DNA of 64,000 bases from Fermentimonas sp. (GCA_028709385.1 JAQVXD010000010.1:1-64000), one strand, 5' to 3'. Positions 20,256 to 30,499 are shown, numbered from the stretch's first letter. Notes: generated by a model not told the origin, from the letters alone. Program-made: numbers and translations.

Positions 20256-21464
20256 ATGAAAAGAACATCAATTTTACTAATGACACTGTTAATGTGTTCA
20301 ATTACTTTTGCTCAGCAAGCTCTATGGGGTGGAGAGCGAATACTATCCCCAGAAATACACAAAGATAACAAGGTAACTTTCCGTATTAGATCACCTAAAG
20401 CTATTAAGGTTGAAGTAACAGGAGATTTTCTTGCACCTCAAAAGATGAAAACTGAATTTGGTACATTTGATATACCTGGTACTGCACAATTGAAAGAGGG
20501 CGAAAATGGTGTTTGGGAATACACAACTCCCGAACCATTAACTTCTGAACTATACAGTTATACATTTATAGTTGACGGACAACGTATGAACGACCCGGCA
20601 AATGTTGATATGATTCGTGATGTTGCTTCTGTAACTAACGTATTTATAATTTCGGGAGAACCAGGTGATTTGTATAGTATCAACGATATACCTCACGGTA
20701 CTGTTGCCCGCCGCTGGTACGATAGCCCAACTTTGAAAGAGCAGCGAAGGATTACAATTTACACACCTCCAGGTTATGAGAACAGCAGAGCAACTTATCC
20801 TGTATTATATCTGCTTCATGGCTCCGGAGGGGATGAAGAAGCATGGATATCTCTGGGACGAACAGCTCAGATTTTGGACAACCTTATTAATCAGGGTAAA
20901 GCAAAACCTATGATTGTTGTAATGCCAAACGGCCATACACAAAACAATGCAGCCCCCAGCGAATCAAACCGACGTTACATACCGGCAATGGGTGGAGGTC
21001 CCCGCGAAGCAGTTGCAAGCATGGAAGACAGTTTTGGAGACATCATCAAATTTGTAGAGAGCAACTATAGAGTAAAAAAAGATAAAGCCAACCGTGCAAT
21101 AGCAGGACTCTCAATGGGAGGAATGCACTCAGCAGCTATCTCCGCTCAATATCCCAAAACTTTCGACTATGTAGGTATCTTTTCTGCACCCCCCATTGCC
21201 AGTATGATGGCACGCGACGATAATGAAAGAGCTAAATATGCAGAGGAGTTTGTAAAAAAATTGGAAGTACAGCAAAAGAATGGTTTCAAATTATACTGGA
21301 TTGCATGTGGCGATACAGATTTTCTTTACCAGGGTGTACTTGACAGCATGAAGAAAATGGACGAAATTGGCTTTAAATACACATACAGAGAGAGTGGCGA
21401 AGGTCATATTTGGAAAAACTGGCGAATATATTTATCTGAATTTACACCAATGTTATTTAAATAA
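20256..21464 (+). CDS. Esterase D/feruloyl-esterase-like enzyme with N-terminal E-set/CBM48-like domain
   Basis: YPVLYLLHGSGGDEEAW; AIAGLSMGGMHSAAIS nucleophile elbow; GEGHIWKNWR His. Confidence 0.9.
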   Translation: MKRTSILLMTLLMCSITFAQQALWGGERILSPEIHKDNKVTFRIRSPKAIKVEVTGDFLAPQKMKTEFGTFDIPGTAQLKEGENGVWEYTTPEPLTSELYSYTFIVDGQRMNDPANVDMIRDVASVTNVFIISGEPGDLYSINDIPHGTVARRWYDSPTLKEQRRITIYTPPGYENSRATYPVLYLLHGSGGDEEAWISLGRTAQILDNLINQGKAKPMIVVMPNGHTQNNAAPSESNRRYIPAMGGGPREAVASMEDSFGDIIKFVESNYRVKKDKANRAIAGLSMGGMHSAAISAQYPKTFDYVGIFSAPPIASMMARDDNERAKYAEEFVKKLEVQQKNGFKLYWIACGDTDFLYQGVLDSMKKMDEIGFKYTYRESGEGHIWKNWRIYLSEFTPMLFK

Positions 21465-21533
21465 TGAGGTAACTTAAGTAAGTCATACAAAGGTTAACTT
21501 AATGCAGGTAGTTTTAGTTTTTGTGTTTAAATC

Positions 21534-21567
21534 AAAAAGCGGAAAGTTCGTTTGCTTTCCGCTTTTT
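21534..21567. terminator. Bidirectional intrinsic terminator between convergent genes
   Basis: AAAAAGCGGAAAG / CTTTCCGCTTTTT, 13-bp stem. Confidence 0.88.
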
Positions 21568-21568
21568 G

Positions 21569-23236
21569 TCATCTTACCTCAATACCCTCTTTCTCACATA
21601 ATTCCAGCGCCATTTCTCTCAGACGATATTTCTGTATCTTCCCACTGCCTGTCATAGGAAAACTCTCAACAATAAACACGTAACGAGGAATTTTATATTT
21701 TGCTATATGTCCTTTACAGAAATCACGTACATCCTGAGTATTCAAATCATAACCATCTCTTTGAATAATAAATGCCCCTACGTCTTCACCGTAACGCTCA
21801 GATGCCACTGCAACAACCTGAACATCCTTTACTCCAGGCATTTTATATAAGTAATCCTCTACCTCTTTAGGAGATATATTTTCTCCTCCACGAATAATAA
21901 TATCCTTTATACGGCCTGTGATCCTGAAATTACCATTATCATCCTTAACACCCAAGTCACCTGAGTGCATAAAGCCATTAGCATCAATAACCTCAGCAGT
22001 TGCATCAGGTTTTTTATAGTAACCTTTCATAACGTTATAACCACGACAGCACATTTCTCCCTCAACACCAGTAGCACATTCTTCTCCTGTCTCAGGATCA
22101 AGCACTTTCACCTCAGTAAACTCATACTCCCTTCCAACGGTAGTACAGCGAACTTCAAAAGGATCATCCACCCTGCTCTGTGTCATTCCAGGCGAAGTTT
22201 CAGTCATACCATATACACTTGTCAGGTTCATATACATCTTCTCATTCACCTCTTTCATCAGCTCCTCAGGACAAAGTGCTCCTGCCATTATACCTGTTCT
22301 AAGTGTACTCATATTAAACAGAGAAAACATGGGATGATTTAGCATGGCTATAAACATAGTAGGCACTCCATGCAATACAGTACAGCGCTCTTTATGAACT
22401 GAAACCAGAGTCAACAGAGGATCAAATTTCTCTACCATAACCTGCGTACTTCCATGAGTCAGACAGCACATAGTAGCCAACACAACACCAAAACAATGAA
22501 ACAAAGGCACACAAATACAACATTTGTCATCATTAGTAAAATTCATATGCACACCTGTCAGAAAACCATTATTGGCAATATTGTGATGAGTTAACATCAC
22601 ACCTTTCGGGAAACCTGTAGTTCCTGAAGTGTACTGCATATTCACCACATCATGACAATTTGTAAGCGATCGCAGTCTTTTAAATTCATTATCAGCCACA
22701 TTCCTGCCCAGCAGCAAAATCTCTGCAGTATTAAACATTCCCCTGTATTTCTCCTGACCGATATAAACAACGTTCTTGAGTTGGGGGTAACGTTCCGATT
22801 TCAACTTACCCCTCTGAGTTGATCTCAGTTCCGGAATCAACTCATAAATAACATCAGTATAATTGCTCCCCGGCACACCGTCAGTCATACACAAAGTGTG
22901 CATATCAGAATCCTTCATCAGGTAATCCAGCTCTTCCAGTCGGTAACTCGTATTTACAGTTACAGCAACAGCTCCAATTTTAGCAGTAGCGTAAAGAAAT
23001 GTCAGCCAGTCGGGCACATTCTGAGCCCATATCCCAACATTGCTCCCACGCGTTACACCTATAGATACTAACCCTTTAGCCATATCATCTACCCTCTCGT
23101 TAAACTTCTCCCACGTAAAACGCAGATCACGGTCCGAATAAACAATATACTCCTTATCAGGAGTCTTTTTAGCCCAATATTCCAGCCAGTCGCCCAACGT
23201 CCTGTCAGACAATCTTATATCAGATTCAATAGTCAT
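21569..23236 (-). CDS. AMP-binding acyl-CoA synthetase family protein
   Basis: MQYTSGTTGFPKGVMLTHHNI; GYYKKPDATAEVIDANGFMHSGDLGVKDDNGNFRITGRIKDIIIRGGENISPKEVE. Confidence 0.92.
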   Translation of the reverse strand: MTIESDIRLSDRTLGDWLEYWAKKTPDKEYIVYSDRDLRFTWEKFNERVDDMAKGLVSIGVTRGSNVGIWAQNVPDWLTFLYATAKIGAVAVTVNTSYRLEELDYLMKDSDMHTLCMTDGVPGSNYTDVIYELIPELRSTQRGKLKSERYPQLKNVVYIGQEKYRGMFNTAEILLLGRNVADNEFKRLRSLTNCHDVVNMQYTSGTTGFPKGVMLTHHNIANNGFLTGVHMNFTNDDKCCICVPLFHCFGVVLATMCCLTHGSTQVMVEKFDPLLTLVSVHKERCTVLHGVPTMFIAMLNHPMFSLFNMSTLRTGIMAGALCPEELMKEVNEKMYMNLTSVYGMTETSPGMTQSRVDDPFEVRCTTVGREYEFTEVKVLDPETGEECATGVEGEMCCRGYNVMKGYYKKPDATAEVIDANGFMHSGDLGVKDDNGNFRITGRIKDIIIRGGENISPKEVEDYLYKMPGVKDVQVVAVASERYGEDVGAFIIQRDGYDLNTQDVRDFCKGHIAKYKIPRYVFIVESFPMTGSGKIQKYRLREMALELCEKEGIEVR

Positions 23237-23248
23237 TATAATTTAGTT

Positions 23249-23812
23249 TTATGCAGGAGAATATACCACAGCAAGAATCTTTGCGCCACCCTCATCGATT
23301 GATGTAACCAGATGATTCACGATAGAATCATAATAAATACTATCGCCCTGTTTCAGGATATATGATTCACTTCCATAACGCACTTTAATAGAACCTTCCA
23401 ACACAAACAAGAACTCTTCACCCTCATGAGAAGAGCACGCCTCATTACCGTTTTCTGTTTGAATATTAATAAGGAAAGGCTCCATATTTCGCCCGGCCTT
23501 ACTTGCAGCAAGTGAAATAAAATCCATATGAGAGTTGCTGTTTGTCTGATGACTTGTGAATGTGACCGGTTGATGTTTATCACCACCACGATTCACAACA
23601 GGACCTATCTGCTCACTATCATCGAGAAATGTGCCAAGTCTCACTCCCAAAGCCCTGGAGATTTTTATTAAAGATGAGAGAGAAGGAATCTTTTCGCTCT
23701 CGCAGATCCTGTTAACCTGCTCTAATGTAAGTCCTGAACCCTCAGCAAGTTCAGCTGCCGACATTTTTTTATCGGCACATAAAATCTTAATTTTATCTGT
23801 TACTGTTGACAT
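23249..23812 (-). CDS. XRE-family regulator with C-terminal cupin
   Basis: N-terminal HTH (KKMSAAELAEGSGLTLEQVNRICESEKIPSLSSLIKISRALGV) and C-terminal cupin (EGEEFLFVLEGSIKVRYG...LKQGDSIYYDSIVNH). Confidence 0.9.
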   Translation of the reverse strand: MSTVTDKIKILCADKKMSAAELAEGSGLTLEQVNRICESEKIPSLSSLIKISRALGVRLGTFLDDSEQIGPVVNRGGDKHQPVTFTSHQTNSNSHMDFISLAASKAGRNMEPFLINIQTENGNEACSSHEGEEFLFVLEGSIKVRYGSESYILKQGDSIYYDSIVNHLVTSIDEGGAKILAVVYSPA

Positions 23813-24019
23813 TGATTTAAAAGTACGTTTGTTTCTGAATATGTTATAAGTCGCAAATGTAAAAGATTATAATTAAAGCGGCAAATATTATTGCAAAATG
23901 TTATAATACATATCAACTTTATTATAATTTCATGCACAAAGTGTTTATTATTATAATAACTGTAACTTTGTAGATCATAGAAATTTGAAATATTCAGATA
24001 AAATCAAAAACGGTAAATT

Positions 24020-24724
24020 ATGTGCTTTACAGTATCATTTGAGGGAGAAGCCATTAAAGCAGTAAAAGAACATCTTAAGGTCAATAAGGATTTAAAAATG
24101 AATGGTGAATTCAACGAAATCTATTATCTGGTATCAGGCTTCTCTCATCCAAAACTTCCTGTTATAAAGTATGACTCAGTTGATGTATCAGAATGGGGAT
24201 TGATTCCCAACTTTGCAACAAATATAGAAAGAGCCAATGAACTTGCCAACATGACTCTCAACGCCAGAAGTGATACGATACATGAAAAACCATCTTTCCG
24301 AAACTATATTAAAACTAACCGATGCGTTCTTCCCCTCGATGGTTTTTATGAGTGGCAACATATAGATAAAAGAAAACAGCCATATTATATCTACCCTTCT
24401 GACGAAACAGTTTTTTATATCGGATGTATCTACAATATATGGGTAAACCGACAAACAGGAGAAATGCGGGATACATTTTCAATTATTACCACAGATGCTA
24501 ATCCCATGATGGAAAAGATACACAATACGAAAAAACGAATGCCTCTGATATTACCTAAAAATGCATTGCAAACATGGGTAGACCCAACAACAAATATCAG
24601 TGATATAAACAACCTGATGCAGCCCTACACTTCAGATTTGATGTCAGCTTATACAATCACTCAGAATGCCGGAAATGCAAGATTAAACAGAAATACTCCT
24701 GAAATTAAGGCAAGAGTAGTTTAG
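24020..24724 (+). CDS. SOS response-associated peptidase (YedK/HMCES-like)
   Basis: MCFTV catalytic Cys2; WGLIPNF; NARSDTIHEKPSFRNYIKTNRCVLPLDGFYEW; HNTKKRMPLIL. Confidence 0.93.
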   Translation: MCFTVSFEGEAIKAVKEHLKVNKDLKMNGEFNEIYYLVSGFSHPKLPVIKYDSVDVSEWGLIPNFATNIERANELANMTLNARSDTIHEKPSFRNYIKTNRCVLPLDGFYEWQHIDKRKQPYYIYPSDETVFYIGCIYNIWVNRQTGEMRDTFSIITTDANPMMEKIHNTKKRMPLILPKNALQTWVDPTTNISDINNLMQPYTSDLMSAYTITQNAGNARLNRNTPEIKARVV

Positions 24725-25054
24725 AGTATATAGCATATTCAGCTGCAAATGAAAGACTAAACATACCTTCTGTATTGTTATTATCAGGCACGTCATCCCA
24801 TCCAGTTAAAAGATTGGATGGCAAACTCCCATTATACAAGTGGTTATAATATGCAAAATGTTCTCATCAGTAAAATGATTGGATACTGTTCTATCCAGCA
24901 AATTCTTCGGTCGGAGCAAATATTGTTCAGCAACCTATACATCTTTACTTTTGTCATATAAAACAGATTTTAGATTCTTATCCTGTTTCTTTTCAAAGGA
25001 TAATAAAGTAAATACCAACAAAAGCAGCAATATTTAAAGTAAATTTCTATTCAT
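24705..25054 (-). pseudogene. Degraded secreted-protein gene (signal-peptide-like start, in-frame stops, one frameshift)
   Basis: Minus-strand reading: MNRNLL*ILLLLLVFTLLSFEKKQDKNLKSVLYDKSKDV*VAEQYLLRPKNLLDRTVSNHFTDE//HFAYYNHLYNGSLPSNLLTGWDDVPDNNNTEGMFSLSFAAEYAIYSKLLLP*. Confidence 0.4.
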
Positions 25055-25262
25055 ATTTGTAAAATTAAAAAGATGTGTATATTTTTAGCAGAGAATGATA
25101 CTTTCATTTTTTCAATGAAACAAAAGGACTTACAAATTTTTCTTTCCGGAGTACACATTGTTTTACCCGACAATCTGATTGATTTCAATTTGGAAAGTAG
25201 TGATATTCAATCTAATAGCTCAAATAAAAACTACTGTTTTGTAACAAATAAAATATCTTAAT

Positions 25263-26903
25263 ATGAACTATGTAAAAATAAAATTCACACTAATATCAAT
25301 TTCCCTGTTAACCATCTTTTCGTTGTATGCCGGTGAAATTGAAATCAAAATCAGTAAAAACTATTTAAATATACCCATTACACATAATGTGGATAGAGCT
25401 AAAATGACCTTTAAATTAAATGGAGAACCTGATTTATCAGTTGTTGTTCGTTTAGCACCAGATGAGCCAGAATACTGGGTTTTTAAAGATGTTTCTCATC
25501 TAAAAGGCAAAACTCTGGTAGTAAGTTACGATGGAAATAGCATTGGACTCAAAAAAATGTATCAGGATGATTCAATTGCCGGTAATGATAGTTTGTATAA
25601 AGAAAATAATCGCCCTCAATTTCATTTCACAACACGCAGAGGATGGATAAATGATCCAAATGGACTTATTTATTATGAAGGCGAGTATCATCTGTTTTAT
25701 CAGCATAATCCATATGAGCGTGATTGGGAGAATATGCACTGGGGCCATGCAATAAGCAAAGATCTGATACATTGGGAAGAACTGACTGACGCTATGTATC
25801 CAGACCAATTAGGCACAATGTTCTCAGGTTCAGCAGTAATTGACTTTGATAATACTGCCGGTTTTAAGAAAGGTGGTGAACCTGCAATGATTGCAATATA
25901 CACCGCAGCCGTTTCTGACAAACAAGTACAAGCAGTTGCTTACAGTCATGATAAAGGACGGACATTTACCAAATTTGAAGGAAACCCGGTTATAGATTCC
26001 AAACACATCTGGAACAGTCAGGATACACGCGATCCAAAAGTTTTCTGGTATACACCTGCCAACCATTGGGTGATGGTATTGAATGAACGCGACGGACATT
26101 CTATTTACACCTCATCAAACCTTAAGGAGTGGAACTATGAGAGCCATATTACCGGATTCTGGGAATGCCCTGAGTTATTTGAACTTCCTGTAGATGGAGA
26201 TACCAATAATACACTTTGGGTGATGTACGGCGCTTCAGGCACTTACATGCTGGGCTCATTTGATGGAAAAGTATTCACCCCCCAAAAAGGTAAATATCTT
26301 TATACAACAGGCTCAATGTACGCTGCACAGACTTTCAGCAATTTGCCCGAGAATAGGCGTGTACAGATTGGATGGGGACGAATAAGTCACCCCGGCATGC
26401 CTTTCAACGGAATGATGATGCTACCTACTGAATTAACCCTTCGCACCACTAAAGATGGAGTAAGACTATTCAGCTACCCTATTGAAGAAGTCAATAAATT
26501 AGCAGATAAAAGTAAAAAGTGGAGTAATCTTAATGTAGAAGAAGCAAGCAGAGTCATAAATGAGTTCAGTAATGAGTCTCTATTACGTATCAGACTTACA
26601 ATGATCCTCTCACATGCAACAGGTGCCGGTATGAATTACAGAGGTCAAAACATTCTAAACTATGATATGAACTCCAATACCGTTAACGGTGTCTTTTATT
26701 CTCCTGAAGATATGACAAGTATGGAAATTTCAGCTGATATATTTATCGACAAAACATCTGTCGAGATCTTCATAGACAATGGTGCGTACTCAACTACTTT
26801 CGAAAGAAGGAGTATAAATCCCGTCGAAGGTTTCAACTTCTGGGGCAACAATATACTTATTAAAGAACTCCAGATATCAACATTAAAGTCTATATGGGAT
26901 TAA
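25263..26903 (+). CDS. GH32 beta-fructosidase (levanase/inulinase/invertase type)
   Basis: RRGWINDPNGLIYYEGEYHLFYQHNP; DTRDPKVFW; WECPELFELP. Confidence 0.93.
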   Translation: MNYVKIKFTLISISLLTIFSLYAGEIEIKISKNYLNIPITHNVDRAKMTFKLNGEPDLSVVVRLAPDEPEYWVFKDVSHLKGKTLVVSYDGNSIGLKKMYQDDSIAGNDSLYKENNRPQFHFTTRRGWINDPNGLIYYEGEYHLFYQHNPYERDWENMHWGHAISKDLIHWEELTDAMYPDQLGTMFSGSAVIDFDNTAGFKKGGEPAMIAIYTAAVSDKQVQAVAYSHDKGRTFTKFEGNPVIDSKHIWNSQDTRDPKVFWYTPANHWVMVLNERDGHSIYTSSNLKEWNYESHITGFWECPELFELPVDGDTNNTLWVMYGASGTYMLGSFDGKVFTPQKGKYLYTTGSMYAAQTFSNLPENRRVQIGWGRISHPGMPFNGMMMLPTELTLRTTKDGVRLFSYPIEEVNKLADKSKKWSNLNVEEASRVINEFSNESLLRIRLTMILSHATGAGMNYRGQNILNYDMNSNTVNGVFYSPEDMTSMEISADIFIDKTSVEIFIDNGAYSTTFERRSINPVEGFNFWGNNILIKELQISTLKSIWD

Positions 26904-26939
26904 CATATTTGCCATGAAAATAAACAATAATGAATCAAA

Positions 26940-28442
26940 ATGATTAATTTAAGTAAAATCAACTCAGTTCTGCTTATCAGTGGAATTAGTGCTTTTCCAT
27001 TCATTTCAAAAGCACAAAACACACAAAACAATAAACCTATAAACATCTTGATGATTCTGGTTGATGATCTGAAACCAAATCTTGGTTGTTACGGCGATGA
27101 AACAGCAATAAGTCCCAATATCGACAGGCTGGCACAAATGGGTGTAAGGTTCGGCAGAGCATACTGCAATCAGGCGGTCAGTGTTGCATCGAGATACAAT
27201 CTATTAACCGGAGCTCGTTCTACCACGTCAGGACTTTATGATTTCGGAACCCAGCTGAGAGAAGTATATCCCGATGGAATTACACTTCCGCAATTTTTCA
27301 TGCAAAACGGGTACCATACCGAAGCAATAGGAAAAGTATTTCATGTAGGTCATGGTAATACTGATGATAAAGCATCCTGGAGTATCCCTCATCATCAGGA
27401 TAAACTTATAGAGTATCTTCTTCCTGAAAGTACTGACAGGCAGTTGACGCGAGAAGAAGCTTTATTCGAAAATACCCGACTTCAATTTCCTCAAACCCAA
27501 ATAGGACGCCTGCCTCGTGGTACCGCATGGGAAGCGCCCGATGTAGTTGATGACGCTTATGCTGATGGTCGTGTTGCCAGACAAGCTATCTACAGACTAC
27601 GCGAATTAAATAAGAACCCCGATCACCCATTTTTTATGGCTGTAGGCTTTGTACGTCCTCACCTCCCTTTTAGCGCACCAAAAAAGTATTGGGACTTGTA
27701 TGATCCCGAAATACTCCCTATGCCTGAATATGAAAAAGATCCTGAAAATGCACCTCATATGGCAATCAAAAGAGGAGGAGAAATTGATCAGTTCAAGCCA
27801 ATTCCGGCAGGTCAGTATGTCTATGACGATTCACTTACACGCAAATTGATTCATGGATATTATGCATCCATGAGCTACATGGATGCTCAGCTGGGACGAG
27901 TCTTAGATGAATTAGAACGTCTTGATATGCTTGAAAACACCATCATCGTACTATGGGGAGATCATGGCTGGCATCTTGGCGATCATGGATACTGGACAAA
28001 ACACACAAATTATGAGCAGGCAAACAGGATTCCACTAATCATAGTTGCTCCCAGTACAGCAATACCAGGTGAATCAACTGATCAGTTTGCTGAAACAGTA
28101 GATATTTATCCAACACTTACTGAACTTACCGGATTTGGTAAACCTGATACTCCACAACCAATTGATGGAATGAGCTTAATACCCGTTTTAAAGGATCCTG
28201 AAGTCATTCTCAAAGACCATGCTTATCACGCATATCCTCACGGTGAATATCTTGGGCGTGCAATAAGAACAGAAAGATATCGTTTAGTTGAATGGAAAAA
28301 TAGAATGAACCCATCCGATGTAGTTTATGAGTTATATGATTATAATAATGATCCACTCGAAACAAGGAATGTAGCAGATCAAAACCCTGAGGCAGTTGAA
28401 AATCTAAAAAAAATTCTTTTAACACATCCTGAAGCAAAATAA
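26940..28442 (+). CDS. S1 formylglycine-type sulfatase (iduronate-2-sulfatase-like), Ser-type motif
   Basis: ILMILVDDLKPNLGCYGD; SVASRYNLLTGAR; WGDHGWHLGDHGYWTKHTNYEQ. Confidence 0.9.
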   Translation: MINLSKINSVLLISGISAFPFISKAQNTQNNKPINILMILVDDLKPNLGCYGDETAISPNIDRLAQMGVRFGRAYCNQAVSVASRYNLLTGARSTTSGLYDFGTQLREVYPDGITLPQFFMQNGYHTEAIGKVFHVGHGNTDDKASWSIPHHQDKLIEYLLPESTDRQLTREEALFENTRLQFPQTQIGRLPRGTAWEAPDVVDDAYADGRVARQAIYRLRELNKNPDHPFFMAVGFVRPHLPFSAPKKYWDLYDPEILPMPEYEKDPENAPHMAIKRGGEIDQFKPIPAGQYVYDDSLTRKLIHGYYASMSYMDAQLGRVLDELERLDMLENTIIVLWGDHGWHLGDHGYWTKHTNYEQANRIPLIIVAPSTAIPGESTDQFAETVDIYPTLTELTGFGKPDTPQPIDGMSLIPVLKDPEVILKDHAYHAYPHGEYLGRAIRTERYRLVEWKNRMNPSDVVYELYDYNNDPLETRNVADQNPEAVENLKKILLTHPEAK

Positions 28443-28542
28443 CAATCAGTATAAACGAGTTATTAAATGGCTTTTGTGTTTTTCTCTGATTTATACGAAA
28501 GCTATGGTCAATGAAATTATATTTGTAAAAAAGATTAACGCT

Positions 28543-29427
28543 ATGAACAACATAATTGTAGGACTCGGAGAAATATTATGGGACCTGTTTTCAGATCAGA
28601 AAGTACTAGGCGGTGCCCCTGCCAATTTTGCATATCATGTATCACAACTTGGATATGAAGGTTACGCGGTAAGTGCAATAGGAAATGACCCTTTAGGCAG
28701 TGAAATTATAAGCTCGCTTAAAGAAAAGAACCTAAAGTACATGATTGAGACAACCGATTACCCAACCGGAATTGTCAATGTCACTCTCAATGATAAGGGC
28801 ATACCTCAATATGAAATAGTAGAAAACGTGGCATGGGATAATATTCCGTTTACAAAAAAAATAGTAGATCTGGCAAAAAGCACTTCCGCAGTCTGCTTCG
28901 GCACATTAGCACAACGCAGTGTTTCATCACGCAAAACGATCAGAGAATTTCTAAACAGTGTTCCCAACAACTGCATAAAGATTTTTGATATAAACCTTCG
29001 TCAGCATTTTTACAGTAAAAACATAATTGATGAATCACTGAAAATCACCAATATACTGAAATCAAATGATGACGAATTAAAAATTGTTGCTGATCTTTAC
29101 AACCTGAATGATTTAAGCGAGCAGCATGTATGCCTAAGACTTAAAGAACAGTTCTCTCTTGATATTATTATACTCACAAAAGGAACTGATGGAAGCTTTG
29201 TTTTCAGCAATGAAGAGATTTCCTTTCAGCCAACACCAAAAGTAAACGTTGTTGATACAGTAGGAGCCGGGGATTCATTTACAGCTGCATTTACAGCTGC
29301 ATATCTGAATGGTAAATCTATAAGAGAAGCCCATCTCTCGGCAGTTAACGTTTCTGCATCGGTTTGTCAGCACCACGGCGGTATGCCAAATATTTTCTCA
29401 CAGGCACATCATACACCTTCAAAATAA
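28543..29427 (+). CDS. PfkB-family carbohydrate kinase (probable fructokinase), start at internal Met
   Basis: GLGEILWDLFSDQKVLGGAPANFAYH; VDTVGAGDSFTAAFTAAYLNG. Confidence 0.9.
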   Translation: MNNIIVGLGEILWDLFSDQKVLGGAPANFAYHVSQLGYEGYAVSAIGNDPLGSEIISSLKEKNLKYMIETTDYPTGIVNVTLNDKGIPQYEIVENVAWDNIPFTKKIVDLAKSTSAVCFGTLAQRSVSSRKTIREFLNSVPNNCIKIFDINLRQHFYSKNIIDESLKITNILKSNDDELKIVADLYNLNDLSEQHVCLRLKEQFSLDIIILTKGTDGSFVFSNEEISFQPTPKVNVVDTVGAGDSFTAAFTAAYLNGKSIREAHLSAVNVSASVCQHHGGMPNIFSQAHHTPSK

Positions 29428-30499
29428 CCCATGCTAAAAACAGATTTCCAAACAACAGCAATAGTGCAACCGGCCATACATCTGTAAATGTAAATCCGTT
29501 CTTCCATACCCATGAGTAGAAAAGATACATAAATGGATAGTGCACCATATAAAGAGGATATGAAATATCCCCAAGAAATTTACATACACGTTCAGAGGCT
29601 TTACTTTTGAGATAGCCAGATGCACCTATATAAACCAGAATAGGGAAAACTACAATTGTGCAAACTGCGTCGTATAATCCATTCAGCCAAAGCTGATCAG
29701 TATTTCCGATAAAGGGCATTGAGAGTAGAAAAACTATAACGATACTGCTTATTAAAAATGCACCTTTAATCCTTTTAGGTTTGAACACACGAGACATTAA
29801 CAATCCTGCTGAAAAGGCATAAAGTAATCGAAGTAACCCGCCAATAAAATTGTTATCTGCAAGAGTCCATCCTACTCCCAAGTGGCCAAATCCTGAGAAG
29901 TTACCAACAGCGAAAGTAGCCAATCCTATTCCTGATAACAATACCACAACCTTAAGAGCTTTAGTCGAAAAGCGACGAAGAAATAGTGCATAAAGTATAT
30001 TTCCTATATATTCAAAAAAGAGCGACCAGCTGGGTCCATTCAGCGGGAACATCTCACCATTTCCGCGCACCTCAACACCGCAGCCCGGTATTGCAGGTAT
30101 AAGAAAAATGTGAAGCGCAAATGCAAATGCAATCATCAGGAAAGGCACCTTAGTGCCGTTCCACATTTCACCTCCCTGAATTAAAAAAGTAAGCAATCCC
30201 AAAAAGGCTCCCATTATCACCATGGGCTGCAAGCGAATCAGTCGTCTGCGGAAAAAGTTTCCAACACTCATCTTTCCCCATCGGTCGTCATAAGCGTATC
30301 CAATAACGAAACCTGATAGTACAAAGAAAAAATCTACTGCAAGATAACCGTGATTAAATTTCTGATCCATTGAACTTGTGGCAAAAGCCTCAAAAATGTG
30401 ATAAAAAATCACCATAATAGCTGCTACTCCACGCAATCCGTTAAGGATTTGATAATGTGGTTTTGAATCTGCGTAACTAGCAGAAGAAATATCTGACAT
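29345..30499 (-). CDS. Acyltransferase 3 family membrane protein
   Basis: YQILNGLRGVAAIMVIFYHIFE; FFFVLSGFVIGYAY; multiple TM segments. Confidence 0.9.
   Translation of the reverse strand: MSDISSASYADSKPHYQILNGLRGVAAIMVIFYHIFEAFATSSMDQKFNHGYLAVDFFFVLSGFVIGYAYDDRWGKMSVGNFFRRRLIRLQPMVIMGAFLGLLTFLIQGGEMWNGTKVPFLMIAFAFALHIFLIPAIPGCGVEVRGNGEMFPLNGPSWSLFFEYIGNILYALFLRRFSTKALKVVVLLSGIGLATFAVGNFSGFGHLGVGWTLADNNFIGGLLRLLYAFSAGLLMSRVFKPKRIKGAFLISSIVIVFLLSMPFIGNTDQLWLNGLYDAVCTIVVFPILVYIGASGYLKSKASERVCKFLGDISYPLYMVHYPFMYLFYSWVWKNGFTFTDVWPVALLLLFGNLFLAWVILKVYDVPVRKYLAYRRGADKPMQKR

Noticed and set aside
25073-25261. 62-aa plus-strand ORF before GH32
   Set aside because: No recognisable family or signal; lies in a degraded intergenic region. 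Probably spurious.
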